NCBI GenBank assembly: GCA_949286815.1 | Contig: CASEEB010000045.1 | Location: 1-19,202 of the forward strand | Reading direction: 5' to 3' | Source: an uncultured Eubacteriales bacterium | GTDB lineage: Bacteria; Bacillota; Clostridia; Oscillospirales; CAG-272 | Length of the DNA stretch: 19,202 nt | Shown here: piece after piece, positions 8,301 through 15,360 of the stretch | Position numbering within the stretch: position 1 is the stretch's first letter | Layout of the letters: the number at the start of each line of letters is the position of its first letter | Made by a program: the position numbers and the translations under genes | The notes under the pieces: generated by a model | What the model was told of the DNA's origin: nothing | What the model saw: only the letters and a program-made list of their open reading frames with translations | Database searches by the model: none

Positions 8301-8605
8301 ACGGCAAAATAAAAATAGAAGTTTTCAATGACGGATACATTATTGAAGACGCCTGCGTCGAATATACCGTCGGCACGGAACTGAGTGAGTACAGATATGT
8401 GCTCTCAAACCAGATAACACCCGAAAGCATTGAGATTAAGGTCACGTTCGAGGGTGATACCGAAGCCGAAAACCTTTGCGCTACCGTTCAAAAAGAATCC
8501 GTCGCGCGCAAATATTTCGACGATGACAAGAAGCTGTACGAAAAATCCGTGACCCATGTCGGCGGCGTTAATTTTGATATACTTGACTTTGATATGAGAG
8601 CGTAA
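5378..8605 (+). CDS. Large surface lipoprotein with glycoside-hydrolase-like barrel and C-terminal jelly-roll-like domain
   Basis: The start at 5378 gives a textbook lipoprotein signal: Lys-containing n-region, hydrophobic core and LLPSC lipobox, with Cys25 as the lipidated residue. GGAGGT is 7 nt upstream. The mature 1051 residues begin with a Pro/Thr-rich linker. Residues ~60-250 are unassigned, and ~250-500 are beta-rich with propeller-like repeats. Residues ~560-880 look like a TIM-barrel glycoside hydrolase: YGTVENINARFGTSF (~682-696) followed by an Asp-Ala-Pro resembles the LN..WGT..W...P pattern of GH42-type enzymes. SPVHEHEIN (Glu654/Glu656) and VLGEYCS (Glu822) could hold the acid/base and nucleophile. 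Residues ~945-1045 resemble a carbohydrate-binding jelly roll. It probably cleaves an extracellular glycan while tethered to the membrane. It stands alone, with no transporter or regulator beside it. Fold and residues are my reading, not a confirmed match. Confidence 0.7.
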   Translation: MKHGKTFLKIGLCLCLVTAVLLPSCSPKNGPETPTDAPDSLNTTDMGSQNPQENEPPYEFIKYGGTQMTDYSEYLPDKTIPEILKQNGAVAIAAEALKAFNGSDFVDLEKSAATRDYRTLTINPDILSVITGKTVSSEGTTPSAAAEQLGLQYIEYDSRLVIFYSGDKPLFNTVEDVYSLEYLYLMLTGASEDELKNAFVTLPSLTSNNSSNSTYYTAPDLDLGLQTTIYDELTGGSQNVSSGPAIVAGEGKNSNNHTLVRVFNNQQACISQFLAFDPSVTGGVQVCALSVDNNTYIATAAYDNSTGLAGGVKIYSPDGSLWMEVKSSTLQAPFLIATGKFLSGSEDILLMCSSSPDSGKIYMEFYSLTTCEQLKKLEIDASFAQEGEEIEISIRRNADSPDSIILYFKNTNAAYEGTAETEFSRVNVSLPDNTAGVYASSDKSRMYTVTLKETDNTEDLSLISYLDQNGTWQTVDVGQRENYFYTTYNDEDEEGYVRYASFQHIRTDFSTGVITSFNDSTDAETIYEKVNSAPYSDWNSTAFVNEFTNSSSRVYLEPCFSHRLNAVPFNNAIMNYQDALTGENIYSSIGKSGEYVPYLELDSSYHVGTYADGILEMQKWRIYPLRSFLQRVSAEFRGDNGNPEKLVGISPVHEHEINVAGSVGDYNLYMIEGFRNYLLGLYGTVENINARFGTSFADISEIDAPRDGALGDRGEWDKYDGDFFSQWALYNRYIVNKRIFEAYREALLAGFPPESISAHQIPEGDAISGFLGQADTRLSPVDAVLSSGTAYGGTRYASFMQDKNNFHALASGAGHRSIVLGEYCSMSTSYLNAYRQLKYLWQNGTRMIHFITFNDQQQAAEKKAVDKLASENNLPRPGYTGGSESILGISQNGKTYDIVQVGQGEDREGLLKSVNTDGTWEGTVYLVPFHSHVDIQKIESFSTISDNCSTTGKIEGLMHGDQVEITLLAKSESGNGKIKIEVFNDGYIIEDACVEYTVGTELSEYRYVLSNQITPESIEIKVTFEGDTEAENLCATVQKESVARKYFDDDKKLYEKSVTHVGGVNFDILDFDMRA

Positions 8606-8610
8606 CCGAA

Positions 8611-8661
8611 AAAAAGTCACTGAGCTTATAGCATTTAGCCGTATGATTTATATGACTTTTT
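8611..8661 (+). terminator. Probable terminator after the lipoprotein gene
   Basis: AAAAAGTCA (8611-8619) pairs perfectly with TGACTTTTT (8653-8661), starting 5 bp after the stop codon. The loop is long (33 nt), so the strength is uncertain, but placement and the T-tract fit termination. Confidence 0.55.
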
Positions 8662-8731
8662 GGCATTAGCGCATATTGTTACATTACAATATAAAACCAT
8701 ACTGACAACCATAAGAAAATATCATAATGTG

Positions 8732-8782
8732 GGGTGAAAGCGCTTCTTGCTTTCACCCTATTATCTGACACACAATCAGATA
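8732..8782 (+). other. Two consecutive perfect hairpins upstream of the metalloprotease-like gene
   Basis: GGGTGAAAGC (8732-8741) pairs with GCTTTCACCC (8749-8758) around a 7-nt loop. Immediately after, TATCTGA (8762-8768) pairs with TCAGATA (8776-8782) around another 7-nt loop. Neither is followed by a T-run, so simple termination is unlikely. They sit 75 bp before the next start and could be a structured leader or an intergenic repeat. Confidence 0.5.
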
Positions 8783-8856
8783 CAGACCGCGGGAATTTTA
8801 TCGGCGGCGAGCAGAAGCATGTTTTTTCGGATTGTTTACTATCAGGCGGTGTAAAA

Positions 8857-9687
8857 ATGAAAATTATTAATACATATGAGAGCATTTTAAAATATTTTCC
8901 ATCAGGTAAATTTGACATATCGACATGGAAATCTTATATAAGTGAAGTTTCTCTCAACTTATTGGAAAAATGTGAACAGGACAGCGCGGAATATGATTTA
9001 GATAAAGATGTAATTCCGGTTATCAACAATGCTTTGAATCAGAAAGATAAAATGCAAATCGTAAACAGTTCGTTTACTACTATAAGTGATGTATTACCTG
9101 ATAATATGCATAATCTTTTTGACAGTGATATTGAATTGGATATTATTCTGTACCTTGGTTTATGTAATGGAGCAGGTTGGGCGACAACGCTTAATAATAA
9201 AAATACTATTTTACTTGGAATAGAAAAAATAATTGAACTTAATTGGTATGATATAGACTCAATGCAAGGTTTGATTTTTCACGAAATCGGTCATATTTGG
9301 CACAAAACATATGGTAATTTTTATTATAATGCCGCTTCTATAAAAGAAAAGTCAATCCGGCAGTTATATCAGGAAGGTATAGCGATGGTATGCGAGCAGA
9401 TTTTATGCAATGACAATAATTACTTTCATCAAAATAAAAACGGGTGGCTTGATTGGTGTCAGAAAAACGAAATATCAATTAAAAAAGAATACCTTAATCG
9501 GTTGAACAATAAAGTCAGCACACAAGATTTTTTTGGAGATTGGTGTGATTATCAAGGTCATTCGGATGTGGGTTATTATTTGGGGTGTATATTTATTAAA
9601 TATTTACAACAAAAATATTCCCTGATTGAAATTGCAAACCTGTCTTGTAATACAATACTAAACGAATTTGAAATATTCGCCGGATGA
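8857..9687 (+). CDS. HEIGH-motif zinc metalloprotease-like protein, probably acquired
   Basis: This 276-residue protein has HEIGH at residues 142-146 (HExxH zinc site) within a hydrophobic helix, FHEIGHIWH. QEGIAMVCE follows, where Glu173, 27 residues later, is a good third zinc ligand as in gluzincins. It has no signal peptide or membrane segment, and no family name is recognised with confidence. The frame is open to a GTG at 8734, but that start lies inside a perfect hairpin, so I choose the ATG at 8857, preceded by AGGCGG-like sequence. Base composition is clearly more AT-rich than its neighbours, with AAA, AAT, ATA and TTA codons dominating, which suggests horizontal transfer. It may be a secretion-independent toxin, an immunity-type peptidase or a housekeeping peptidase; context does not decide. 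Confidence 0.72.
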   Translation: MKIINTYESILKYFPSGKFDISTWKSYISEVSLNLLEKCEQDSAEYDLDKDVIPVINNALNQKDKMQIVNSSFTTISDVLPDNMHNLFDSDIELDIILYLGLCNGAGWATTLNNKNTILLGIEKIIELNWYDIDSMQGLIFHEIGHIWHKTYGNFYYNAASIKEKSIRQLYQEGIAMVCEQILCNDNNYFHQNKNGWLDWCQKNEISIKKEYLNRLNNKVSTQDFFGDWCDYQGHSDVGYYLGCIFIKYLQQKYSLIEIANLSCNTILNEFEIFAG

Positions 9688-9823
9688 TTTTATTTCACAT
9701 TCGCATATTTTTTCAAAAGGAAACTCGGTGTAAAACTCCGCAAACGGCGAAATCTTCCCTTTACGGTGTAAAAAATACATATCTGTCGTATTGATATATA
9801 CGTATAAACACCATTAATCAGAA

Positions 9824-10507
9824 TCAAATCAAAGAAACCACACTGTGAGCCGCAAGCAAAATTCCAAGCAAAGACAGCGCAACCGGTATTACATACGACG
9901 AGATTTTACCGAGTAAATTTTCAATTTTTTTGATAAGAGCGGTACCGCGCAGCTTATTGTATCCGAAGTACAGCAAAATCAACGGCAAAACATAGATAAA
10001 AGTATATAAAAAAGTAAATCCCAATACATAAGGGAAGTCAAAGTCATAACCTGCAAGCATTGCCAAAAATCCAAAATACGGAAGCGCGCTTGTCAGTTCC
10101 ACTCCGCAGAAAATAATTCCCAGTATGAACAGTGAAAACCGGGTAATACGCGCGGGAGTCTTAGCGCGCTCCTCCTGTGAAGAAACTTCGGCACAGCGCT
10201 TGGTCTTTATAATAAGTCGGACGCCCAACAAAAGAAACAAAATTCCTCCGGTCAATTCAGTCACGTACAAGAGCAGCGGATAGATTCGCGCCAATGTACC
10301 AAAAAGACGAGAAATCCATTCCGCAATACCGTAATAAACGGCAAGACCCATACATAAATTTGTGATCCCCATTCCGAGAATAAAAAACAAAACATGCCTT
10401 TTGTTCTTCACCATTGTCTGCAACAAAATCTGCTGCGCAACGGCCGACGGATTGAGGCTGTCAAAAAAGCTTGCGGTAATCGCGGTACCCACAATAATCC
10501 AATACAT
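9824..10507 (-). CDS. Multi-pass membrane protein, LysE/DsbD/GAP-like small transporter fold
   Basis: This 227-residue protein has about six hydrophobic segments, starting at residue 1 (WIIVGTAITASFF) and split by a charged cytoplasmic loop near residues 95-120 that is rich in Lys, Glu and Arg. SLNPSAVAQQILLQ after the first segment and FCGVELTSALPYFGFLAML after the loop resemble the paired, Pro-containing half-repeats of the LysE/DsbD/CcdA/GAP superfamily. These families export small molecules or carry electrons. No CxxC or other cysteine pair suitable for a DsbD role is seen, so an exporter is more likely. The start at 10507 is fixed by AGGAGG 5 nt upstream; the frame continues 15 codons further without support. 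It lies downstream of rplS but is separated by a strong hairpin. Substrate unknown. Confidence 0.65.
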   Translation of the reverse strand: MYWIIVGTAITASFFDSLNPSAVAQQILLQTMVKNKRHVLFFILGMGITNLCMGLAVYYGIAEWISRLFGTLARIYPLLLYVTELTGGILFLLLGVRLIIKTKRCAEVSSQEERAKTPARITRFSLFILGIIFCGVELTSALPYFGFLAMLAGYDFDFPYVLGFTFLYTFIYVLPLILLYFGYNKLRGTALIKKIENLLGKISSYVIPVALSLLGILLAAHSVVSLI

Positions 10508-10530
10508 AAAATCCTCCTGCAATAAAAAAT

Positions 10531-10578
10531 AAGCGTTAAAATTATACCGCAAAGACCTATGGTATAATTTTAACGCTT
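10531..10578 (-). terminator. Long perfect hairpin, probable rplS terminator
   Basis: An 18-bp perfect stem (10531-10548 with 10561-10578) closes a 12-nt loop. On the minus strand it follows rplS by about 50 nt and is trailed by ATTTTTTATT, so it suits intrinsic termination of rplS. A smaller hairpin, CCTGTC/GACAGG with a tetraloop, lies at 10582-10597. The arm contains TATAAT, so an operator over a promoter of the next gene is an alternative reading. Confidence 0.72.
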
Positions 10579-10626
10579 TTGCCTGTCCGGTGACAGGTTT
10601 AACACATATTAAATTTTTGAACTGTC

Positions 10627-10980
10627 TCAGTTCTTGGAAACAATATCTTCCTTGACCTTGGAAGCCTTTCCTACTCTTCCGCGCAGATAATAAAGTTTAG
10701 CGCGTCTTACCTTACCCTTTCGGATAACGTCAACCTTAACGACATTCGGAGAATGCAACGGAAATGTTTTTTCCACTCCGCAACCGTAAGTAATTCTTCT
10801 CACGGTAAAGGTAGAAGAAATTCCCCCGTCGTGCTTTGCGATAACCGTACCTTCGTACATCTGGATTCTTTCTCTTGTGCCCTCAACTATCTTGTTGTGA
10901 ACTCTGACCGTATCACCGATGCTGAACTGAGGTACCTCCTCTTTCAATTGCTCGTTTGTAAAAGCCTTAATTAAATCCAT
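10627..10980 (-). CDS. rplS: 50S ribosomal protein L19
   Basis: At 117 residues it has normal L19 length. Recognisable segments are the start MDLIKAFTNEQLKEEVPQF, FSIGDTVRVHNKIVEGTRER, the QMYEGTVIAKHDGG core and the C-terminal KVRRAKLYYLRGRVGKASK. L19 binds 23S rRNA at the 30S-50S interface of the ribosome. AAGGAGGG is 6 nt before the start. The gene has its own near-consensus promoter and a probable autoregulatory leader. The usual partners rpsP-rimM-trmD are absent, so here rplS is separated from that operon. Confidence 0.97.
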   Translation of the reverse strand: MDLIKAFTNEQLKEEVPQFSIGDTVRVHNKIVEGTRERIQMYEGTVIAKHDGGISSTFTVRRITYGCGVEKTFPLHSPNVVKVDVIRKGKVRRAKLYYLRGRVGKASKVKEDIVSKN

Positions 10981-11001
10981 AACGGCCCTCCTTATAAATC
11001 C

Positions 11002-11034
11002 GGATGTTCATGCGAGCATAGCAGCGGACCACCC
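11002..11034 (-). ncRNA. Probable L19 leader RNA in the rplS 5' UTR
   Basis: In the minus-strand transcript, GGGTGGTC (11034-11027) pairs with GAACATCC (11009-11002) with one mismatch and one wobble. Inside is a short hairpin, ATGC-TC-GCAT. The structure ends a few nt before the ribosome binding site. Position and the GGTGGTCCGCTGC...GAACA core fit the L19 leader known from Firmicutes, where L19 is thought to regulate its own translation. I identify it from memory of the motif, not from a covariance model. Confidence 0.6.
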
Positions 11035-11111
11035 TTATTTTAAATCATTTCTTAAACTGTTTTAAATACATATTGATAAAGACGTAAAAAACAGATTAAC
11101 ACACAACGATA

Positions 11112-11140
11112 ATTATATCATATAAACCGCAAAAATGCAA
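11112..11140 (-). promoter_or_regulatory. Promoter of rplS
   Basis: On the minus strand, TTGCAT (11140-11135) and TATAAT (11117-11112) are separated by exactly 17 bp, and TGA just before the -10 gives an extended -10 element. It predicts a leader of about 125 nt before rplS, long enough for the L19 leader. Confidence 0.8.
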
Positions 11141-11175
11141 GCATATATTCAAAAAAATTATTAATACACTGTAAA

Positions 11176-12597
11176 TTATGCGGATTTTCTCGATTTCAAT
11201 GTAGTAATCACATCTTTTATTCCCACATATATGTCCCTCAGATTGTAAGCCAGACATATAAGCAATATAATAACCGAAACCACGATTCCGTAAATATTTC
11301 CGCCGTATGCGGTCATTACGACCGACAAAACGCATATAAGAACGGTATTTATAATAATTTTAAGCGGATAAATTTTAAACGGAATGAATCTGTGCATTGT
11401 AATCGCCCTTACAAAGAATACCAAAAAATAACTTATAAAGGTGGCTATCGAAGCTCCCATCGCGCCCCACTTAGGTATCATAATAAGGTTGAGAACTATA
11501 TTTATCAGCGCTCCGAAAAAAGCGGTAAAAAATGACATTCCGGTTCTTTTGACGGTAAAATAAGCCGAGCCGAAAAAAGTATCCAAAGCGGTAAATACCG
11601 TAGCCGCCGAAAGCACAGGCACATATACCCACGCGGAATAATAACTGTCCGCAAACAAAATCATTGACAAGAGAGGTGAAGCTACAGCGATACATGCCCC
11701 TCCCATAAACATAATCGCCTGATAATATCTGAACACACGCGAATAAAATTTCGTACATTCCTCAATATCGTCTGACTCCGAGACGGCGGACAATTTCCAC
11801 GCGTCATTGAAAATCACGACTACATATGTCAAAAGTGTAGGTATTTTATAAGCGACAGAGTACAGTCCGTTAACCTCGTCAGAACAAATATATGCCACAA
11901 GATACCTGTCAGACACGCCGGTAATCCACCAGAATACCGTTGACGGTATAAGCGGCAGGCAGAATCTCATAAGCTCCTTTATAATCGTGAAGTTAATCTT
12001 TGAAGGTTTAAAAGCTCTGTATAGTCCCGCCACAAAAAAGACAAAAACAGCGCTCGCGAAGTCAGCCACGGCGACCGAAAGGACATAGCCCGTAACTCCC
12101 ATATCCCATAACGCGAGAAACAATATATTCAAAAGCACTATAAGAATGGTATTCAGCACTCCCTGAATAGCGAAAAGCTTGCTTTTCCCTATCGCGCATA
12201 CATACTGTGAACACACCGAGTGTATATTTGAAGCCAAAACATACAGTACAATCAGCCAAACATACGGTGAAAAATAATCAAACAATGCCAAAAGAGGCGA
12301 CAGTGCCAAAAAAACCGCGCTCCCGGCAAGCATGATAACCGTTCCGTTTGTGAAAAAAGCTTCTTTGTCCGACTGACGCATCGCCGCGCCCCTGAATATT
12401 CCCTCACTTACGCCCAGACACGCTATCGGAATAATAAGATTGCATAAATTTGTTATGAGGTCTGCCGAACTGTATTCGGCGCTTGACAGGCAGGAAGTGT
12501 AAAACGGCAGCATGAACAATACAATAAGCTTTGAAATAAATTTCCCGGCTGTAAATATCGCCGTATTTGAAAACAGCTTTGTATACTTGCTTTTCAT
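11176..12597 (-). CDS. Wzx-like polysaccharide flippase (MOP/MATE exporter superfamily)
   Basis: This 473-residue integral membrane protein has about 12-14 hydrophobic segments spread over its full length. The N-terminus, SNTAIFTAGKFISKLIVLFM followed by LPFYTSCLSSAEYSSADL, is typical of oligosaccharide flippases, which start with an Asn-Thr-x-x-F...G motif and a conserved Pro. The family moves lipid-linked sugars from the inner to the outer face of the membrane for capsule, teichoic-type polymer or exopolysaccharide. The start follows a GGAAAGG-type site. No glycosyltransferases or polymerase are next to it, so it is an orphan flippase, and the polymer served cannot be inferred. MurJ is less likely, since the divergence and the lack of its charged central features point to Wzx. 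Confidence 0.87.
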   Translation of the reverse strand: MKSKYTKLFSNTAIFTAGKFISKLIVLFMLPFYTSCLSSAEYSSADLITNLCNLIIPIACLGVSEGIFRGAAMRQSDKEAFFTNGTVIMLAGSAVFLALSPLLALFDYFSPYVWLIVLYVLASNIHSVCSQYVCAIGKSKLFAIQGVLNTILIVLLNILFLALWDMGVTGYVLSVAVADFASAVFVFFVAGLYRAFKPSKINFTIIKELMRFCLPLIPSTVFWWITGVSDRYLVAYICSDEVNGLYSVAYKIPTLLTYVVVIFNDAWKLSAVSESDDIEECTKFYSRVFRYYQAIMFMGGACIAVASPLLSMILFADSYYSAWVYVPVLSAATVFTALDTFFGSAYFTVKRTGMSFFTAFFGALINIVLNLIMIPKWGAMGASIATFISYFLVFFVRAITMHRFIPFKIYPLKIIINTVLICVLSVVMTAYGGNIYGIVVSVIILLICLAYNLRDIYVGIKDVITTLKSRKSA

Positions 12598-12729
12598 ATA
12601 TATTTACATACCTTTCCAATAAGCTTTTTGCATCCTAAAGGCAGACCGAGGTTTTACATCTTTTTTTATTTATACATTCAAATGGCTGTCAGTATCCGTA
12701 TCTTCCAAATTATTAAGACTTACAACCGG

Positions 12730-13461
12730 TCAGTCATCCATCTCCCAGTTATGATATACCTCCATTACATCGTCGTCCTCCTCAAGCTTCTCAATGAGCA
12801 GATTCATAAATTTTTTATCATCTTCATTGTCAAGCTTAACCGTAGTGGTGGGAATTTTGGATTTTTCGGCAGAGGCAAATTCATATCCGGCAGTTTTCAG
12901 CGCGTCCGCTATATCGTAAACATCATCCGGTTCGGTATATATTTCATACACACCGTCTTCTCCGGAAAAATCCTCCGCACCGGCTTCCAGCGCGGTTTCC
13001 ATAAGCTTGTCCTCGTCAATTTCTCCGTCCTCGTCGGTTATTATTATAACCCCTTTATCCTCAAACATGAATCCGACGCAGCCGCTCTGTCCCATGTTTC
13101 CGTGATACTTTGAGAAATACGCCCTTATGTTTCCGGCAGTTCTGTTTCTGTTGTCGGTCGTGGCTTCAACAATAACAGCCACTCCCGCGGGTCCGTACCC
13201 TTCGTACACTACCTCCTCGTATGACTCGCCGGTCCCGCCCAATGCCTTTTTAATGGTTCTTTCTATATTGTCGCTCGGAACATTGTTGGCTTTGGCTTTC
13301 TGAATAAGATCCCTGAGCTTTGAATTGGACGCGGGATCTCCGCCGCCCTCTTTAACCGCAATGGTTATTTCCTTTCCTATTTTTGTAAAAACCTTCGCTC
13401 TCTGTGAGTCGGTTTTTTCTTTCTTATGCTTGATATTCGCCCATTTACTATGTCCTGACAT
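12730..13461 (-). CDS. yebC: YebC/PmpR family protein (TACO1-like, translation or transcription regulator)
   Basis: This 243-residue protein begins with the diagnostic MSGHSKWANIKHKKEKTD and continues with AKVFTKIGKEITIAVKEGG, the P-x-x-N-x-x-L segment (DPASNSKLRDLIQKAKANN) and GYGPAGVAVIVEATTDN. Length and all three domains match the family. YebC proteins were described as DNA-binding regulators, and relatives act in translation, helping ribosomes through proline stretches. AGGAGG is 6 nt before the ATG. It lies 48 bp downstream of argS and is probably cotranscribed with it. Confidence 0.96.
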   Translation of the reverse strand: MSGHSKWANIKHKKEKTDSQRAKVFTKIGKEITIAVKEGGGDPASNSKLRDLIQKAKANNVPSDNIERTIKKALGGTGESYEEVVYEGYGPAGVAVIVEATTDNRNRTAGNIRAYFSKYHGNMGQSGCVGFMFEDKGVIIITDEDGEIDEDKLMETALEAGAEDFSGEDGVYEIYTEPDDVYDIADALKTAGYEFASAEKSKIPTTTVKLDNEDDKKFMNLLIEKLEEDDDVMEVYHNWEMDD

Positions 13462-13509
13462 TTATTTCCTCCTGTAATTCAAATAACATTAGTAAGTTTA
13501 ATTCCAAAA

Positions 13510-15243
13510 TCAAATCTTCTCCGTCTTTTTCAGACATATCAGCCCGAACGCGCTGCCCAGCACATACTTCACAGCTTCGGTAATCTTTATTCTTGTATAC
13601 CTTACGTCTTCATCCTCAGCCGAAAGTATCTGACAATTATGATAAAAGCGGTTAAAGGCGGCGGCGATGTCAAGTATAAATCTGGCAATCACGGACGGTT
13701 CATAATCTCTTATTGCCGCAAGTACTTTTTCCTCATATTGACAAAGAATCTTCAAAAGCGCCGACTCTTCCTCACATGTAATCTTTAATTTTCCTTTGCC
13801 GGACTCTCCCGCTTTCTCAAGAACCGAACATGCGCGGGCATAAGTATACTGTACATACGGTCCGGTGTTCCCGTCAAAGCTGAGCGCCTCTTCAAGAACA
13901 AAATTTATGTCCTTTATCCTGTTATTGGAAAGGTAATAGAACACCACCGCGCCGACTCCGACCGCTTCGGCAATGTCATCCCGGCCGCGAAGATCGGGAT
14001 TTTTTTCCTCCATAATTGAAGTAACCTTCTCTATCGCAAGCGCAAAAAGGTCCTTTAACAGAACCACATTTCCGGTACGTGTCGCAAGCTTTTCCCCGTT
14101 GATACTTACGGTACCGTACGGAACATGCACCAATTCATCATACCAATCATATCCCATCAGCTCTATGACCTTAAACAGCTGTCTGAAATGCAGTATCTGC
14201 TGATTGCTGGTTACATATATTGACTTGTCAAAATGATATGTTTGTTTTCTGTACACCGCCGCGGCGATATCTCGCGTAGTGTAAAGCGTGGAGCCGTCGC
14301 TTTTAAGCACCAGAAACGGAGGCATATCATATTTTGAAAGGTCGACTATTGAGGCTCCGTCATCTGTTTTAAGCAAGCCTTTCTCTTTCAGCGCCTCAAT
14401 CTGAGCCGGCATTTTATCCACATAAAAGCTCTCTCCGTTGTAGCTGTCAAATTCAATTCCGAGCTGCTTATATGTTTTTTCATATTCCTTAAGGCTCATT
14501 TCCACAAACCACTTCCACAGCTTCAGGTTTTCCTCGTCTCCGGTTTCCATTTTGTGAAACTCGTCTCTGGAAAGCTGCGCAAGGTCGTCTCTCGGGGGTA
14601 TTCCTTTTTCCGGATTTCCCTTTATTTCGTTGTTGATGCGAACATACAGCTCGACGAGTTTGTCGATTCCACCCGCTTCTATCTCCTCTTTGTTGCCCCA
14701 TAAACGGTATGCCACTATAAGCTTTCCGAACTGAGTGCCCCAATCACCCAGATAATTTATGCCTATGCATTTGTAACCCGCAAACTCATGCAGCTTTTTA
14801 AGCGAGTGTCCTATAACGGTAGTTCCGAGATGCCCTATGTGGAAAGGCTTAGCGACATTCGGGGAGGAATAATCCAACACCACTGTTTTTCCCTCACCCA
14901 ACTTTGGCGCGCCGTAATTTTCCTTTTGTTCAAGAATCTGCGGCAGAACATTATCGCATAGATAGCTGTCCGAAATCTTTATATTGAGATACCCGTTGAC
15001 CGCTTCCGCTTTTTCAATACAGCCTCCCGCAAGCTTTTCAGCCAGACTGCCGGCAATAAGCGCGGGCGAGCGTCTGAGCGTTTTCGACAGCTTAAAGCAA
15101 GGAAACGCCAGATCCCCCATTGACGTATCGGGTGGATATTCAAGCATTTGCGCGACATCCGCGGGCTTTAAATCCGCGTCTTCATTCAAAAGCTTAACAA
15201 GCCCGCAAATTTTTTCCGCCACCGACAACTTTATTTTCAACAT
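13510..15243 (-). CDS. argS: Arginyl-tRNA synthetase
   Basis: This 577-residue class I synthetase shows, after the N-terminal tRNA-binding additional domain, SSPNVAKPFHIGHLGTT (HIGH at 135-138), the ArgRS-specific VLKSDGSTLYTTRDIAAA segment and NGEKLATRTGNVVLL, a variant of the KMSKS-type loop in which Lys is followed by Leu-Ala. The anticodon-binding helical bundle ends the protein. It charges tRNA-Arg with arginine in the cytoplasm. The open frame runs to 15456, but that extra 71-codon stretch overlaps the argS promoter and part of a tandem repeat. The start at 15243 is preceded by GGGGGAG and gives a normal family N-terminus. No T-box leader is recognisable. A TTGACA/TATATA promoter is about 50 bp upstream. 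Confidence 0.97.
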   Translation of the reverse strand: MLKIKLSVAEKICGLVKLLNEDADLKPADVAQMLEYPPDTSMGDLAFPCFKLSKTLRRSPALIAGSLAEKLAGGCIEKAEAVNGYLNIKISDSYLCDNVLPQILEQKENYGAPKLGEGKTVVLDYSSPNVAKPFHIGHLGTTVIGHSLKKLHEFAGYKCIGINYLGDWGTQFGKLIVAYRLWGNKEEIEAGGIDKLVELYVRINNEIKGNPEKGIPPRDDLAQLSRDEFHKMETGDEENLKLWKWFVEMSLKEYEKTYKQLGIEFDSYNGESFYVDKMPAQIEALKEKGLLKTDDGASIVDLSKYDMPPFLVLKSDGSTLYTTRDIAAAVYRKQTYHFDKSIYVTSNQQILHFRQLFKVIELMGYDWYDELVHVPYGTVSINGEKLATRTGNVVLLKDLFALAIEKVTSIMEEKNPDLRGRDDIAEAVGVGAVVFYYLSNNRIKDINFVLEEALSFDGNTGPYVQYTYARACSVLEKAGESGKGKLKITCEEESALLKILCQYEEKVLAAIRDYEPSVIARFILDIAAAFNRFYHNCQILSAEDEDVRYTRIKITEAVKYVLGSAFGLICLKKTEKI

Positions 15244-15291
15244 CTCTTTATACTCCCCCAAATCTACTCGTAAAATATACACAAGCCGCGG

Positions 15292-15320
15292 TATATAACA
15301 AGTCAAATGATATTTGTCAA
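15292..15320 (-). promoter_or_regulatory. Proximal promoter of argS
   Basis: On the minus strand, a consensus TTGACA (15320-15315) is 17 bp from TATATA (15297-15292), predicting a short leader of about 40 nt before argS. Confidence 0.72.
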
Positions 15321-15360
15321 TATTCTTAAAGCTATAATACCTTAAATTGAGTTCTTTATG

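Noticed and set aside
8734..8856. GTG start at 8734 for the metalloprotease-like protein
   Set aside because: It lies inside a perfect hairpin, lacks a ribosome binding site, and the added residues look noncoding.
15244..15360. T-box riboswitch upstream of argS
   Set aside because: The conserved T-box antiterminator sequence and a terminator are not seen between the promoter and argS.
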